Positions 43,684 through 53,219 of a stretch of DNA of 64,000 nt are shown here, piece after piece. The notes under the pieces are model-generated. The model saw only the letters and a program-made list of their open reading frames with translations, was not told the DNA's origin and ran no database searches. This DNA comes from DATAGF01 sp963834875 (GTDB lineage Bacteria; Actinomycetota; Thermoleophilia; Miltoncostaeales; Miltoncostaeaceae). The translations under genes and the position numbers were made by a program. The first letter of the stretch is position 1. The number at the start of each line of letters is the position of its first letter. The DNA lies in assembly GCA_963834875.1 (NCBI GenBank), contig CAWIDG010000013.1, forward strand, positions 62,001 to 126,000. The letters are read 5' to 3'.

Positions 43684-45462
43684 ATGCCCGTGACGCCTCC
43701 GTCCGACCACGTCGGCTACGTCGACGCGACCCTGCGCGACCTCGCCCCCTTCCCCTGGGGCACGGCCGTGGGGACGGACGACCTCGCCGTCGCCGCCTCG
43801 GCGCTGTCGGAGGTCGGCGCGCGGGTGCTCGAGGTGCTCGACGCCCGCTGTGCGCGGGTGGCGCTGGAGGCGCGCTCGGAGAGCCCATGGGACCGCCTCC
43901 GCGCGGTGCTGCGCGAGGCGGGGGACGCGCCGGTCGGGGTCGTCGTCGGCGCGCGAAACCTCTGGGGGGACCGGCCGCTGGCTGCGGATGTCGTGCGGCG
44001 GTTCGTCCTCTGCGCGGCCGACAGCGGCGCGCGGCGGATCCGGGCCACCGACCCGCTGAACGACCCCGAGGGCCACGCCCCCGTCGCGCGGGCGTGTCAC
44101 GAGGCGGGGGTCGAGTTCGTCCCCACCCTGATCGTGGGCCCGGCGCCGGAGCCCGACGACCCGATCTGGATCGAGGAGGCCCGGGCGCTCGCGGGGCTCC
44201 CGGGCGCGGCGTCGATCTGCGTCTCCGACGGCGCCGGGCACCTCTCCCCGGCGCTCGTCGCGAGCCTGGTCGCGCGGGTGGGGGAGGCCACCGGCCTGCC
44301 GGTGGAGCTGCAGGTGCAGGCCCCGGGCGGGCTGGCGCCGCTGTCGGCGACCGCCGCCGTCGGGGCCGGCGCGGCGGCGGTGCAGGCGTCGGCGGGTCCG
44401 GTGGCGCTGGTGGCGGCGCGCCCCTCCGCCGAGACACTGCGCGCCGCGCTGGTGGGCGGCGGGCGGACCTTCGACTGCGCGCCGTCGGCGCTCGACCGGG
44501 CGGCGCGGGTGGTGGGGCCGATGCTCCCGGCCGACCGGCTCCGCCAGGCGGCCGCCGCCGTCTTCGGCCCCGCGGTGGCCGTGCCGCCCGCCCTCGAGGC
44601 GGGGTTGATCTCGCGGCTGGGGCGCCTGGGGCTGTCGAGAAGCCTGGTCGCCGTGGCGACCGAGTCCGCCGCCGTCGCCCGGGACGTGGGCGCCGCCACC
44701 TTCGCGTATCCCCTCGGCGGCGCGATCCTGGCCCAGGCCGCCCGCCACGTCATCGACGGCCGCCGCTGGGCCGAGATCGAGCCCGAGCTCGCCCAGGTCG
44801 CCCTGGGGCGCGCCGGCCGGCTGCGCGGCCCGGTCTCGCCGGAGGCCTTGGAGGCGGCGTCGGCCGGCGATCCGGGCCCGCCGCCGCTCCGCGACCTGGC
44901 GGCCGTCAGCGAGGAGGCTCCCCAGGGGCTCTCCGAGGAGGACCTGGCGCTGTGGGCGATGTTCGCCGAGACCACCGACCAGGTGGTGGCGCGCCGCCGG
45001 TCGCTCGGCGCCGAGGCGGCGAACCGGCCGGGGCAGCCGGCCATCGACCGCGACCTCCTCGAGACCATGGTCGACGTCGTCGAGGCCTCGGACGAGGCGG
45101 AGGTCAGCGTCGAGGTCTCCGGCGCCCGCGTGACCGTCCGCCGGGCGGTGGCGTCGGCGGCCGAGGCAGGGGCCGCGCCCGCGGGCGCCGGCGCGGCGGA
45201 CGGCGAGCCCGAGGTCGATGACGGCCTGGTCAGCGTCACCAGCCCCATGGTCGGCACCTTCTACCGCCGCCCGACTCCCGACCAGCCGCCCTTCGTCGAG
45301 GTCGGCCAGCGGGTCGAGGCCGGCGACACCCTCTGCCTGATCGAGGCGATGAAGCTCTTCAACGAGATCGTCGCCGAGCGGGCCGGCGTCGTGCGCACGG
45401 TCTGCCTGGACGACGCGGCCCCGGCCGAGTTCGGGCAGCTCCTCTTCCTGCTGGAGCCGTGA
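43684..45462 (+). CDS. accB: Biotin carboxyl carrier protein fused to a degenerate carboxyltransferase-like domain
   Basis: 592 residues. Residues about 10-400 follow the oxaloacetate-decarboxylase-alpha/PycB barrel (VDATLRD; SPWDRLRAVLREAG; ARNLWGDRPLAADVVRRFV; ATDPLNDPEGHAP) and its following helical domain. The first metal Asp (Asp14) is kept, but the position of the carbamylated Lys is Ser181 (SICVSDGAG) and the HxH metal pair is Gln210 and Gln212 (LQVQAPGG). Residues about 520-592 are a biotinyl domain: SPMVGTFYRRP and EAMKLFNE with Lys557, 35 residues from the end as in ordinary AccB. It likely carries biotin for AccC 14 bases downstream; the barrel is probably inactive and structural. 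Confidence 0.88.
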   Translation: MPVTPPSDHVGYVDATLRDLAPFPWGTAVGTDDLAVAASALSEVGARVLEVLDARCARVALEARSESPWDRLRAVLREAGDAPVGVVVGARNLWGDRPLAADVVRRFVLCAADSGARRIRATDPLNDPEGHAPVARACHEAGVEFVPTLIVGPAPEPDDPIWIEEARALAGLPGAASICVSDGAGHLSPALVASLVARVGEATGLPVELQVQAPGGLAPLSATAAVGAGAAAVQASAGPVALVAARPSAETLRAALVGGGRTFDCAPSALDRAARVVGPMLPADRLRQAAAAVFGPAVAVPPALEAGLISRLGRLGLSRSLVAVATESAAVARDVGAATFAYPLGGAILAQAARHVIDGRRWAEIEPELAQVALGRAGRLRGPVSPEALEAASAGDPGPPPLRDLAAVSEEAPQGLSEEDLALWAMFAETTDQVVARRRSLGAEAANRPGQPAIDRDLLETMVDVVEASDEAEVSVEVSGARVTVRRAVASAAEAGAAPAGAGAADGEPEVDDGLVSVTSPMVGTFYRRPTPDQPPFVEVGQRVEAGDTLCLIEAMKLFNEIVAERAGVVRTVCLDDAAPAEFGQLLFLLEP

Positions 45463-45475
45463 GGCCCGCGGCGCC

Positions 45476-46839
<1,364 letters not shown>

Positions 46840-46843
<4 letters not shown>

Positions 46844-47267
46844 GCCCGGACGAGCGGGAGGGAGGCCGGCGGGCGGCGAGGCGCCAGGCGGTGATCCTGC
46901 TCTACCAGCACGACGTCACGGGCCTGGCCGTTCGAGGAGCTGGAGGAGAACGCCGCGCGGGAGGGCGACCCGCTCGACCCGTTCGCCCGGGCCCTGATCG
47001 AGGGCGTCGCGTCCGAGACCGCGAGCCTCGACGACCGGATCACCCGCGCCGCCGAGGGCTGGACCGCGGAGCGGCTCGCGCCGCTCGAGCGCAACATCCT
47101 CCGCGTGGCCGTGCACGAGATCCTCGAGCGGCCGGACATCCCGACGGCCGTCTCGATCAACGAGGCCGTCGACCTGGCCAAGCGCTTCTGCCAGGCGGAG
47201 GCCCCGGGCCTCGTGAACGGCATCCTCGGGCGCGATCGCCTCGGAGGCCGCGGAGGTGCCGCGGTGA
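46840..47267 (+). CDS. nusB: Transcription antitermination factor NusB (two frameshifts)
   Basis: Binds NusE/S10 and boxA RNA in rRNA antitermination. Start MSPDEREGGRRAARRQAVIL with LLYQHDVTG, then after an extra base near 46925 (GGCCTGGCCG) the frame continues FEELEENAAREG ... LERNILRVAVHEILERPDIP, AVSINEAVDLAKRF, and after another extra base near 47229 (CTCGGGCGCG) ends AIASEAAEVPR. The 428 bases are exactly two more than 142 codons, as expected for two insertions. Confidence 0.9.
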
Positions 47268-47446
47268 GCGGCGGGCAGGCCGAGCGCCTGGCGGCCGACG
47301 CCGCGCGCCTGGAGGAGGTGGCGCGCCGGCTCGCCGAGGAGGACCTCGCGCCGGACGAGCTCCGGGCCCTCGCCGACGAGGCGCTCGACCTGTCGGCCCG
47401 GATCACCGACGGGGTCGCCCGCCTCGTCCGCGGCGAGGGCGGCTGA
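47264..47446 (+). CDS. Small helical protein, 60 aa
   Basis: GTG 47264 overlaps the nusB stop. The whole protein is two Glu/Ala/Leu-rich helices (RLAADAARLEEVARRLAEED; ELRALADEALDLSARITDGV), the size and style of an XseB-like exonuclease VII small subunit, but no xseA is adjacent and the usual motif is not clear. Reported as unknown. Confidence 0.55.
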   Translation: MSGGQAERLAADAARLEEVARRLAEEDLAPDELRALADEALDLSARITDGVARLVRGEGG

Positions 47447-47480
47447 TCTGGCCCGCGCGGACGAGCCGCTCGATCCGCGG

Positions 47481-47873
47481 GTGCAGGTGGTGGTGACCCC
47501 GCCGAGCGACCCGGCCGCGGCGGGCCACGAGGAGCTCCAGGGCGTCGGCAGCGGCGACGACCGGCCGCCCATGGGCGAGCTCGCCGAGCGGCCGTGGCTG
47601 ACCCAGGGCGAGCCCGCCCGCGGCGCGCAGCTCGAGACCCTGGGCCTCGCGCTCTACGCGGGCCACCCCGAGCTGTCGCTCGTCAACCTGCCGACCGCCT
47701 TCATCGAGGGCGGCGTTCGGCTGCTCAAGGAGCTCGGGACCTACGTGCTGGCGGGAGGGGCGCTGGAGGACGGCGACGTCATGCAGATGCGCCACGACCT
47801 GCCCCAGCTCATCGGGGTCGTCGCGGCCCCGGGCGCGGAGGGCGAGGTCCTGCGGGTGGTCCTGCTGGCGTAG
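47481..47873 (+). CDS. DUF4261-like protein, 130 aa
   Basis: Contains YAGHPELSLVNLPTAFIEGG followed by a helix and a strand (VLAGGALEDGDVMQM), a layout I associate with DUF4261; assignment by eye only. GTG 47481 is the first start in frame; there is no ribosome site, but it follows the small helical gene by 34 bases. Function unknown. Confidence 0.5.
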   Translation: MQVVVTPPSDPAAAGHEELQGVGSGDDRPPMGELAERPWLTQGEPARGAQLETLGLALYAGHPELSLVNLPTAFIEGGVRLLKELGTYVLAGGALEDGDVMQMRHDLPQLIGVVAAPGAEGEVLRVVLLA

Positions 47874-47980
47874 GAGGATCGGCCCGGGGTACCGCTCGCC
47901 CCGGTAGTCCCACGTCGCCTCCATGCCGGCCTCGCCGGCCGCCCCGCCCGCGCCTCGCTCGCGCCGGCCCGCCGCCCCCG

Positions 47981-48379
47981 CTAGCCGCGCGGCCGCTTGA
48001 GCTTCCGCCAGCCGCCGGCCCGGTTGTCGGCGATGATCTGCTTGAGCATCGCGCTGAGCGCGGACGCGTTGATGGCGTCGCCCCGGCGGATGGCCACCGT
48101 GCGGGCGGTCGTGTTGTCGTGGCCCCCGGTGATGATGTTCTCCGGATCGGGGACGATCCCGCCGTCGTAGAGGAAGACGTTGACGTGGTCCTTGGCCGCG
48201 AGCAGCGCGCAGACGTTGCCCTGCAGCACGAAGTAGGGGCGGTCCCTGAACTTGATGGTCTCGGCGACCTCCGGGTCGGCGCCGTGGACCAGGTCGCGGA
48301 CCTCGTGGCAGATGGCCTGCTGCCAGTCGGGCAGGGCGTCGATGTAGGCGTCGACGCGAGGATCACGGGCGTATGCCAT
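47981..48379 (-). CDS. DUF1801 family protein
   Basis: 132 residues: ALPDWQQAICHEVRDLVHGA, ETIKFRDRPYFVLQGNVCAL, VNVFLYDGGIVPDPENII, ending ALSAMLKQIIADNRAGGWRK. DUF1801 (YdhG-like) proteins are small, often near stress genes; function not established. ATG 48379. It follows the VOC and ECF sigma genes on the same strand. Confidence 0.8.
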   Translation of the reverse strand: MAYARDPRVDAYIDALPDWQQAICHEVRDLVHGADPEVAETIKFRDRPYFVLQGNVCALLAAKDHVNVFLYDGGIVPDPENIITGGHDNTTARTVAIRRGDAINASALSAMLKQIIADNRAGGWRKLKRPRG

Positions 48380-48390
48380 GGCGCCGAGGC

Positions 48391-48801
48391 CTATTGCTCC
48401 GGGACCGCGGACATGTCCATGTGGATGAACGACCACTGGTGCCCGTCGAGGTCGCGGAAGCCGCGCATGTACATGAACCCCTGATCGTCCGGCTCGCCCA
48501 TGGCCTGAGCGCCCGCCGCGAGGGCTCTGTCCGTGAGGTCGTCCACCTGCTCCCTGCTCTCCGCCGACAGGCCCACGATCACCTCCCTGCTCGTGGAGGT
48601 GTCGGCGATCCCCTGCGGAGCGATGAAGCTCCCGAAGAACGGCTCCACGACCAGCATCACCGAGGCATCGTCGCTGATGATCATGCGGGTCGCGTTCTCG
48701 TCGGTGAACTGCTCGTCGAAGGAGAAGCCGAGCTCGGCGAAGAACGCGGTCGCCGCCGCCAGATCCTTCACGGGCAGGTTGACGAACGTCATCATGGACA
48801 T
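48391..48801 (-). CDS. VOC (glyoxalase/extradiol dioxygenase-like) protein
   Basis: 136 residues of one VOC unit: FVNLPVKDLAAATAFFAELG, RMIISDDASVMLVVEPFFG, RGFRDLDGHQWSFIHMD. This subgroup (PhnB/YaeR-like 'VOC with lactoylglutathione lyase annotation') often sits with ECF sigma genes in actinobacteria. ATG 48801 with GAGGGG upstream is preferred over GTG 48810. The start overlaps the 3' end of the sigma gene by ten bases. Confidence 0.82.
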   Translation of the reverse strand: MSMMTFVNLPVKDLAAATAFFAELGFSFDEQFTDENATRMIISDDASVMLVVEPFFGSFIAPQGIADTSTSREVIVGLSAESREQVDDLTDRALAAGAQAMGEPDDQGFMYMRGFRDLDGHQWSFIHMDMSAVPEQ

Positions 48802-49466
48802 TGGGGGCACCCCTCTCGCGCCGGAAAGGTCGTGTCCTGATGACCGGCGGCCTCGCCGGAACTCATCGGTCGCCCGACGTCGGCGTCGACCCCGGCCGTC
48901 AGGCGCACGCGCGCGAGGCCCAGCCGCAGCCGGCTCTTGACCGTGCCGAGCGGTTGCCCGGTGACCTCGGCGATCTCCCGCTGGGTGAGGCCGCCGAAGT
49001 GGACGAGCAACAGCACGTCGCGCTGCTCGGGCGGGAGGTCGTCGAGGATCCGTCGCAGTCGCGCGGCCTCGGCGCGCACGGCGCCCACGCGCGACACGGG
49101 GTCATCGGGCGGATCGAGGGCGGCGATCGCCTGCGCCGCGGTCTCGGCCCGGCCCCGGCGGGCCTCCGCCCGCAGCCGGTCGATGGCCTGGTGGCGGGCG
49201 ATGCCGATCAGCCAGCCGCGCACGCCGCCGCGCCGGGGGTCGAAGCGCGAGGCGTGGCGCCACAGGGCCAGGAAGGCCTCCTGGCACACCTCCTCGGCCT
49301 CGCCGGCGCGGCCGAGCTGGGCCCGCACGTAGGAGTGGACCGCGCGGGCATGGCGGTCGTAGATGGCCTCGAAGGCCTCGGGGTCGCCGGCGGCGACGCG
49401 GGCCATCAGCGTGGCCTCCTCCAGCGGCGCGTCGCTCCGGGGCGGGGCTGCGATCGTCGAGAGCAC
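48792..49466 (-). CDS. ECF RNA polymerase sigma factor
   Basis: 224 residues: region 2 (DPEAFEAIYDRHARAVHSYV, VCQEAFLALWRHASRFDPRR) and region 4 (LPPEQRDVLLLVHFGGLTQR, EIAEVTGQPLGTVKSRLRLG). GTG 49466 has GGGGG upstream. No zinc-finger anti-sigma gene is adjacent; instead the operon continues with VOC and DUF1801 genes. Divergent from a second ECF gene with 89 bases between starts. Confidence 0.9.
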   Translation of the reverse strand: MLSTIAAPPRSDAPLEEATLMARVAAGDPEAFEAIYDRHARAVHSYVRAQLGRAGEAEEVCQEAFLALWRHASRFDPRRGGVRGWLIGIARHQAIDRLRAEARRGRAETAAQAIAALDPPDDPVSRVGAVRAEAARLRRILDDLPPEQRDVLLLVHFGGLTQREIAEVTGQPLGTVKSRLRLGLARVRLTAGVDADVGRPMSSGEAAGHQDTTFPAREGCPQCP

Positions 49467-49555
49467 CTGCCCCCCATTGATCCGCCTCGACCGCGATCCG
49501 TGACAGATGCGAGCTGTTGTAACGCCGGCGGGCCGGAGCGGATCAATGGAGAGAT

Positions 49556-50269
49556 ATGGTCTGCCAGCACGTTGGAGGAGGAGCAGCACGGAGCGGGTCG
49601 CCGACCCTCGCCGGCACCAGGGCGCAGTCGCACCCCGAGGAGGAGCCTCTCGTCGACGCCCTTCGGGGCGGGGACGAGTCCGCCTTCGCGGACCTCATGC
49701 GCCGCTACACGGCGCCGATGACCAGCGTCGCGATGCTCTACGTCTCCAGCCACGCCGTGGCCGAGGAGGTGGTTCAGGACGCCTGGTTGAGCGTGGTGCG
49801 CGGCCTCGACCGGTTCGAGGGCCGGTCGAGCCTCCGCACGTGGATCTTCACGATCCTCGCCAACGGCGCGCGCAAGCGGGCGGCTCGCGAGGGGCGCAGC
49901 GTGCCCTTCTCCGCCCTCGCGGACCCGGAGGGGCACGACGTGACGGCTGAGCCGGACATGTTCACCCCGGCCGACCACCCCCGGTGGTCGCGCATCTGGA
50001 CGTCCCCCAACGACGCCTGGGACACGCTCCCCGAGGAGCGGGTGCTCGGGCGCGAGTGCGTTGACGTCGTGCGCGACGCCATCGCCGACCTGCCGCCGCG
50101 CCTGCGTGAGGTGATGACGCTGCGCGACGTGGCCGGCTGGAGCTCGCGCGAGGTGGCCGAGGCGCTGGGCATCAGCGACGAGAACCAGCGCGTGCGGCTG
50201 CACCGGGCCCGGGCGCGCGTGCGGGTGGCGGTCGAGGGCTACCTCGGCGCCGCGGGGGCGGGGGCATGA
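49556..50269 (+). CDS. ECF RNA polymerase sigma factor
   Basis: 237 residues: region 2 (DESAFADLMRRYTAPMTSVA, EVVQDAWLSVVRGLDRFEG, SLRTWIFTILANGARKRA) and region 4 (LPPRLREVMTLRDVAGWSSR, EVAEALGISDENQRVRLHRA). The linker between them is long and contains an insert (DMFTPADHPRWSRIWTSP) typical of one RpoE-like subgroup. Its stop overlaps the anti-sigma ATG, so the pair is coupled. Confidence 0.9.
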   Translation: MVCQHVGGGAARSGSPTLAGTRAQSHPEEEPLVDALRGGDESAFADLMRRYTAPMTSVAMLYVSSHAVAEEVVQDAWLSVVRGLDRFEGRSSLRTWIFTILANGARKRAAREGRSVPFSALADPEGHDVTAEPDMFTPADHPRWSRIWTSPNDAWDTLPEERVLGRECVDVVRDAIADLPPRLREVMTLRDVAGWSSREVAEALGISDENQRVRLHRARARVRVAVEGYLGAAGAGA

Positions 50270-50520
50270 GCCGGCCGCCCAGGGCGACCTGCGAGGACGT
50301 GGTCCGGCTCCTCACGGACTACGAGGAGGACGCGCTGCCGCTGTCCGAGCGCCTCGACTTCGAGCGCCACGTCGCGGTGTGCCCCGCGTGCCGCGGGTAC
50401 CTGTCGCAGATGCGGGCCGTCCTCGGCGCGGCCGGGCGCGCGGGGGAGCCCGGGCTCACCCCCGCCGACGAGGCGGCGCTGCTCGCCGCCTTCCGCGCAC
50501 TCAGGCCGGGTGACCGATGA
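50266..50520 (+). CDS. Zinc-finger anti-sigma factor
   Basis: 84 residues of a soluble zf-HC2 protein: CEDVVRLLTDYEEDALPLSE, then the zinc motif HVAVCPACRGYL (HxxxCxxC). There is no membrane helix, so it would act in the cytosol, perhaps as a redox sensor that releases the coupled sigma factor. ATG overlaps the sigma stop, and its own stop overlaps the next ATG. Confidence 0.85.
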   Translation: MSRPPRATCEDVVRLLTDYEEDALPLSERLDFERHVAVCPACRGYLSQMRAVLGAAGRAGEPGLTPADEAALLAAFRALRPGDR

Positions 50521-51227
50521 TCGCCTACAAGTTCCTGAGCCCCGGGGCGGTCGGGCTGTTCAGCCGGCTCGCGTGGCCCGTGCCGCGCGGCGCGCGTCCC
50601 GGCGACTGGGTGGTGGCGGACGGGCCGCTGGAGGTGTGCCGCAACGGGGTCCACGCGTGCGGCCCCGACGACCTGATCGAGTGGATCGACTCCGAGCTCT
50701 GGCGGGTCGAGCTCGGCGAGCCGGTGATCGAGAGCGAGGCCGGCCTCGTCGCGTCCCGCGGGCGCCTCCTGTCGCGGGTGGACGAGTGGGACGAGGACGC
50801 GGCCCGCGCCCTGACGCGGGAGTGCGTCCTGCGCGCGCGCGACCGTGCTGCGGATGCGCTCGAGCGGGCGGGTCGGCCCGCCGACGCCGGTGGGCTGCGG
50901 GCGCTCGCCGACCCTCGGGCGATCTCCGAGCGCGCCCTCGCCCTGGCCGGCGGCGCGCCCCCCGAGGTCGCCGACCCGCTCGGGTTCGCTGCCGACGCCG
51001 TGGCGATGTCGCGGGGGGCGATGCCCGATACGACGCTGCTCGCCGAGCTGGCCCCGCCGACGACGGCGGCGATCGCGGCGAACGTCGCCTTCACGGGCGC
51101 CCGCGCGGCCGGACGGGCGCACGAGCTCGCCGGAGGCGCGGGAGGCTTCGACGAGGGATACGCGGCGGAGCGGGCCTGGCAGCTCGGCTGGCTCCGCGCG
51201 CGGCTGGGCGTCGCCGCGGCGGTCTGA
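50517..51227 (+). CDS. DUF7666-like protein, 236 aa
   Basis: N-terminal domain with YKFLSPGAVGLFSRLAWPVP, EVCRNGVHACGPDDLIEWID and SELWRVELGEPVIESEAGLV, a pattern I associate with DUF7666; the C-terminal half is Ala-rich helices (AAIAANVAFTGARAAGRAHE). Function unknown. ATG 50517 overlaps the anti-sigma stop, so it is the third gene of the sigma operon and a candidate regulon member. Confidence 0.65.
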   Translation: MIAYKFLSPGAVGLFSRLAWPVPRGARPGDWVVADGPLEVCRNGVHACGPDDLIEWIDSELWRVELGEPVIESEAGLVASRGRLLSRVDEWDEDAARALTRECVLRARDRAADALERAGRPADAGGLRALADPRAISERALALAGGAPPEVADPLGFAADAVAMSRGAMPDTTLLAELAPPTTAAIAANVAFTGARAAGRAHELAGGAGGFDEGYAAERAWQLGWLRARLGVAAAV

Positions 51228-51285
51228 CGCCGGCCCGCGGCGGTCCCGCGGGAGCCGGGGGATGTGACAGACGGGGCCGCTGCTC

Positions 51286-51291
51286 TAGACT
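51286..51291 (+). promoter_or_regulatory. -10 box of dxs (leaderless), with a -35-like GTGACA
   Basis: TAGACT seven bases before ATG 51299; GTGACA at 51264-51269 is 16 bases upstream of it. No ribosome site lies between box and start. Confidence 0.55.
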
Positions 51292-51298
51292 CGCGCGG

Positions 51299-53209
51299 AT
51301 GCCCGCCGCCGACCGCCGGTTTCCCCTGCTCCGTGGGCTCGAGGCTCCGTCCGACGTCGGAGGCATGTCGGACGACGAGCTGGAGGCGCTCGCGGCCGAG
51401 ATGCGCGAGGCCATCATCGACGCGGTCAGCCAGACCGGCGGGCACCTCGGCGCGAGCCTCGGGGCCATCGAGATCACGATCGCCCTCCACGCCGAGCTGG
51501 AGTCGCCCCGGGACCGCATCATCTGGGACGTCGGCCACCAGGCCTACGGCCACAAGCTGCTGACGGGACGCCTCGAGGGCATGCCGACGCTGCGCCAGCA
51601 CGGGGGCATCAGCGGCTTCCTGCGCCGGGTCGAGAGCGAGCACGACATCATGGGCGCGGGCCACGCGAGCACCTCGATCAGCTACGCCACCGGGCTCGCC
51701 GAGGCGCAGCGCCACGGGCGCCAGGACGGCCACGTGGTCTGCGTGATCGGCGACGGCGCGCTGACGGGCGGGATGGCCTACGAGGGCCTCAACCAGGCGG
51801 GCGCCCTGCGCGCGCCGATCACCGTGGTGCTCAACGACAACGGGATGAGCATCTCGGAGAACGTGGGGGCGCTGTCGAAGCTCTTCCAGCGCGTGCGCGT
51901 TGACCCCACCCTCACCAAGGTGCGTGAGGAGATCGAGCGCGGGCTCGCCAAGCTCCCGGGGGCCTCGGAGATGGGCGGGCACATCCGCGACGCCACCAAG
52001 TCGCTCTGGTTCGTGCCGGGGGCGCTGTTCGAGGCGCTCGGGTTCGCCTACCTGGGGCCGATCGACGGCCACGACATCGGCGAGGTGCGCAAGGCGCTGC
52101 GGACGACGCTCGAGATGGACCGGCCGGTGGTGATCCACGCCAAGACGGTCAAGGGCCGCGGCTACGCACCCGCCGAGGCCGACGGCGAGGCGATGCACGG
52201 GATGACCCCGTTCGTCGTCGAGAGCGGGAAGGCCGCCAAGAAGTCCTCCGGCCCGCCGAACTACACGGACGTGTTCGGGAAGGCGCTGGTGGCCGAGGCC
52301 GAGCGGGACCCGAGGGTCGTGGGCATCACCGCCGCGATGCTCAAGGGCACGGGGATGCAGCACATGAAGGCACGGTTCCCCGAGCGCACCTACGACGTCG
52401 GCATCGCCGAGCAGCACGCCGTCGTCTTCGCGTGCGGCCTGGCGATCGCGGGCTACCGGCCCGTCTGCGCCATCTACTCCACGTTCCTGCAGCGGGCCTT
52501 CGACCCGATCATCCACGACGTCGCCATCCAGGAGCTGCCGGTCGTGTTCGCGATCGACCGCGGCGGGCTCGTCGGCGACGACGGCCCGACCCACCACGGG
52601 GTCTTCGACCTGGCCTATCTGCGCGCGATCCCGGGCCTGACCGTGATGGCGCCGATGGACGAGGCCGAGCTGGTCGACATGCTCCACACGGCGCTGCGCC
52701 TCGACGGGCCGGTCGCCTTCCGCTACCCCCGCGGGGCGGGGCTCGGGGTCGAGCTGCCCGAGCGGCCGCGGCCGATCGAGATCGGCAAGGGCCGGGTCAT
52801 GGAGTCGGGCGAGCGGATCGCGCTGGTCGGCTACGGCCACGGGGCCGCGCTGGCGCAGGCGGCCGCGGTCCCGCTCGAGGACGCGCTGGGCGCCCGCCCC
52901 ACCGTGGTCAACGCGCGCTTCTGCAAGCCGATCGACACCGCGCTCATCCGCCAGCTCGCCGGTCGGCACGACCTCATCGTGACGATCGAGGACCACTCCG
53001 AGCTCGCGGGATTCGGGAGCGCCGTCCTCGAGGTCCTCGACGACGCCCCGGCCCGGGTCCTGCGCCTCGGCATCCCCGACCGGTTCGTCGACCACGGCAA
53101 GCGCGAGCTGCTGCTCGACGAGGTCGGCCTGTCCGCGGAGCACGTCGCCGCACGGGCGATCGAGGCGCTGAACGCTCCGGCCGGCGTCCTCGTCGCCGAG
53201 GGGGGATAG
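51299..53209 (+). CDS. dxs: 1-Deoxy-D-xylulose-5-phosphate synthase
   Basis: First enzyme of the MEP isoprenoid pathway, condensing pyruvate and glyceraldehyde 3-phosphate with thiamine diphosphate. 636 residues: GGHLGASLGAIEITIALHAE, WDVGHQAYGHKLLTGR, GHASTSISYATGLAEA, the ThDP motif VIGDGALTGGMAYEGLN with NDN, and in the second half YDVGIAEQHAVVFACGLA. Start ATG is fixed by the -10 box. Confidence 0.96.
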   Translation: MPAADRRFPLLRGLEAPSDVGGMSDDELEALAAEMREAIIDAVSQTGGHLGASLGAIEITIALHAELESPRDRIIWDVGHQAYGHKLLTGRLEGMPTLRQHGGISGFLRRVESEHDIMGAGHASTSISYATGLAEAQRHGRQDGHVVCVIGDGALTGGMAYEGLNQAGALRAPITVVLNDNGMSISENVGALSKLFQRVRVDPTLTKVREEIERGLAKLPGASEMGGHIRDATKSLWFVPGALFEALGFAYLGPIDGHDIGEVRKALRTTLEMDRPVVIHAKTVKGRGYAPAEADGEAMHGMTPFVVESGKAAKKSSGPPNYTDVFGKALVAEAERDPRVVGITAAMLKGTGMQHMKARFPERTYDVGIAEQHAVVFACGLAIAGYRPVCAIYSTFLQRAFDPIIHDVAIQELPVVFAIDRGGLVGDDGPTHHGVFDLAYLRAIPGLTVMAPMDEAELVDMLHTALRLDGPVAFRYPRGAGLGVELPERPRPIEIGKGRVMESGERIALVGYGHGAALAQAAAVPLEDALGARPTVVNARFCKPIDTALIRQLAGRHDLIVTIEDHSELAGFGSAVLEVLDDAPARVLRLGIPDRFVDHGKRELLLDEVGLSAEHVAARAIEALNAPAGVLVAEGG

Positions 53210-53212
53210 CCT
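53207..53212 (+). promoter_or_regulatory. -10 box of tlyA (leaderless)
   Basis: TAGCCT seven bases before ATG 53220; the box overlaps the dxs stop codon (TAG, 53207-53209). It gives tlyA-nadK-recN their own promoter. Confidence 0.5.
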
Positions 53213-53219
53213 CCCGGCG

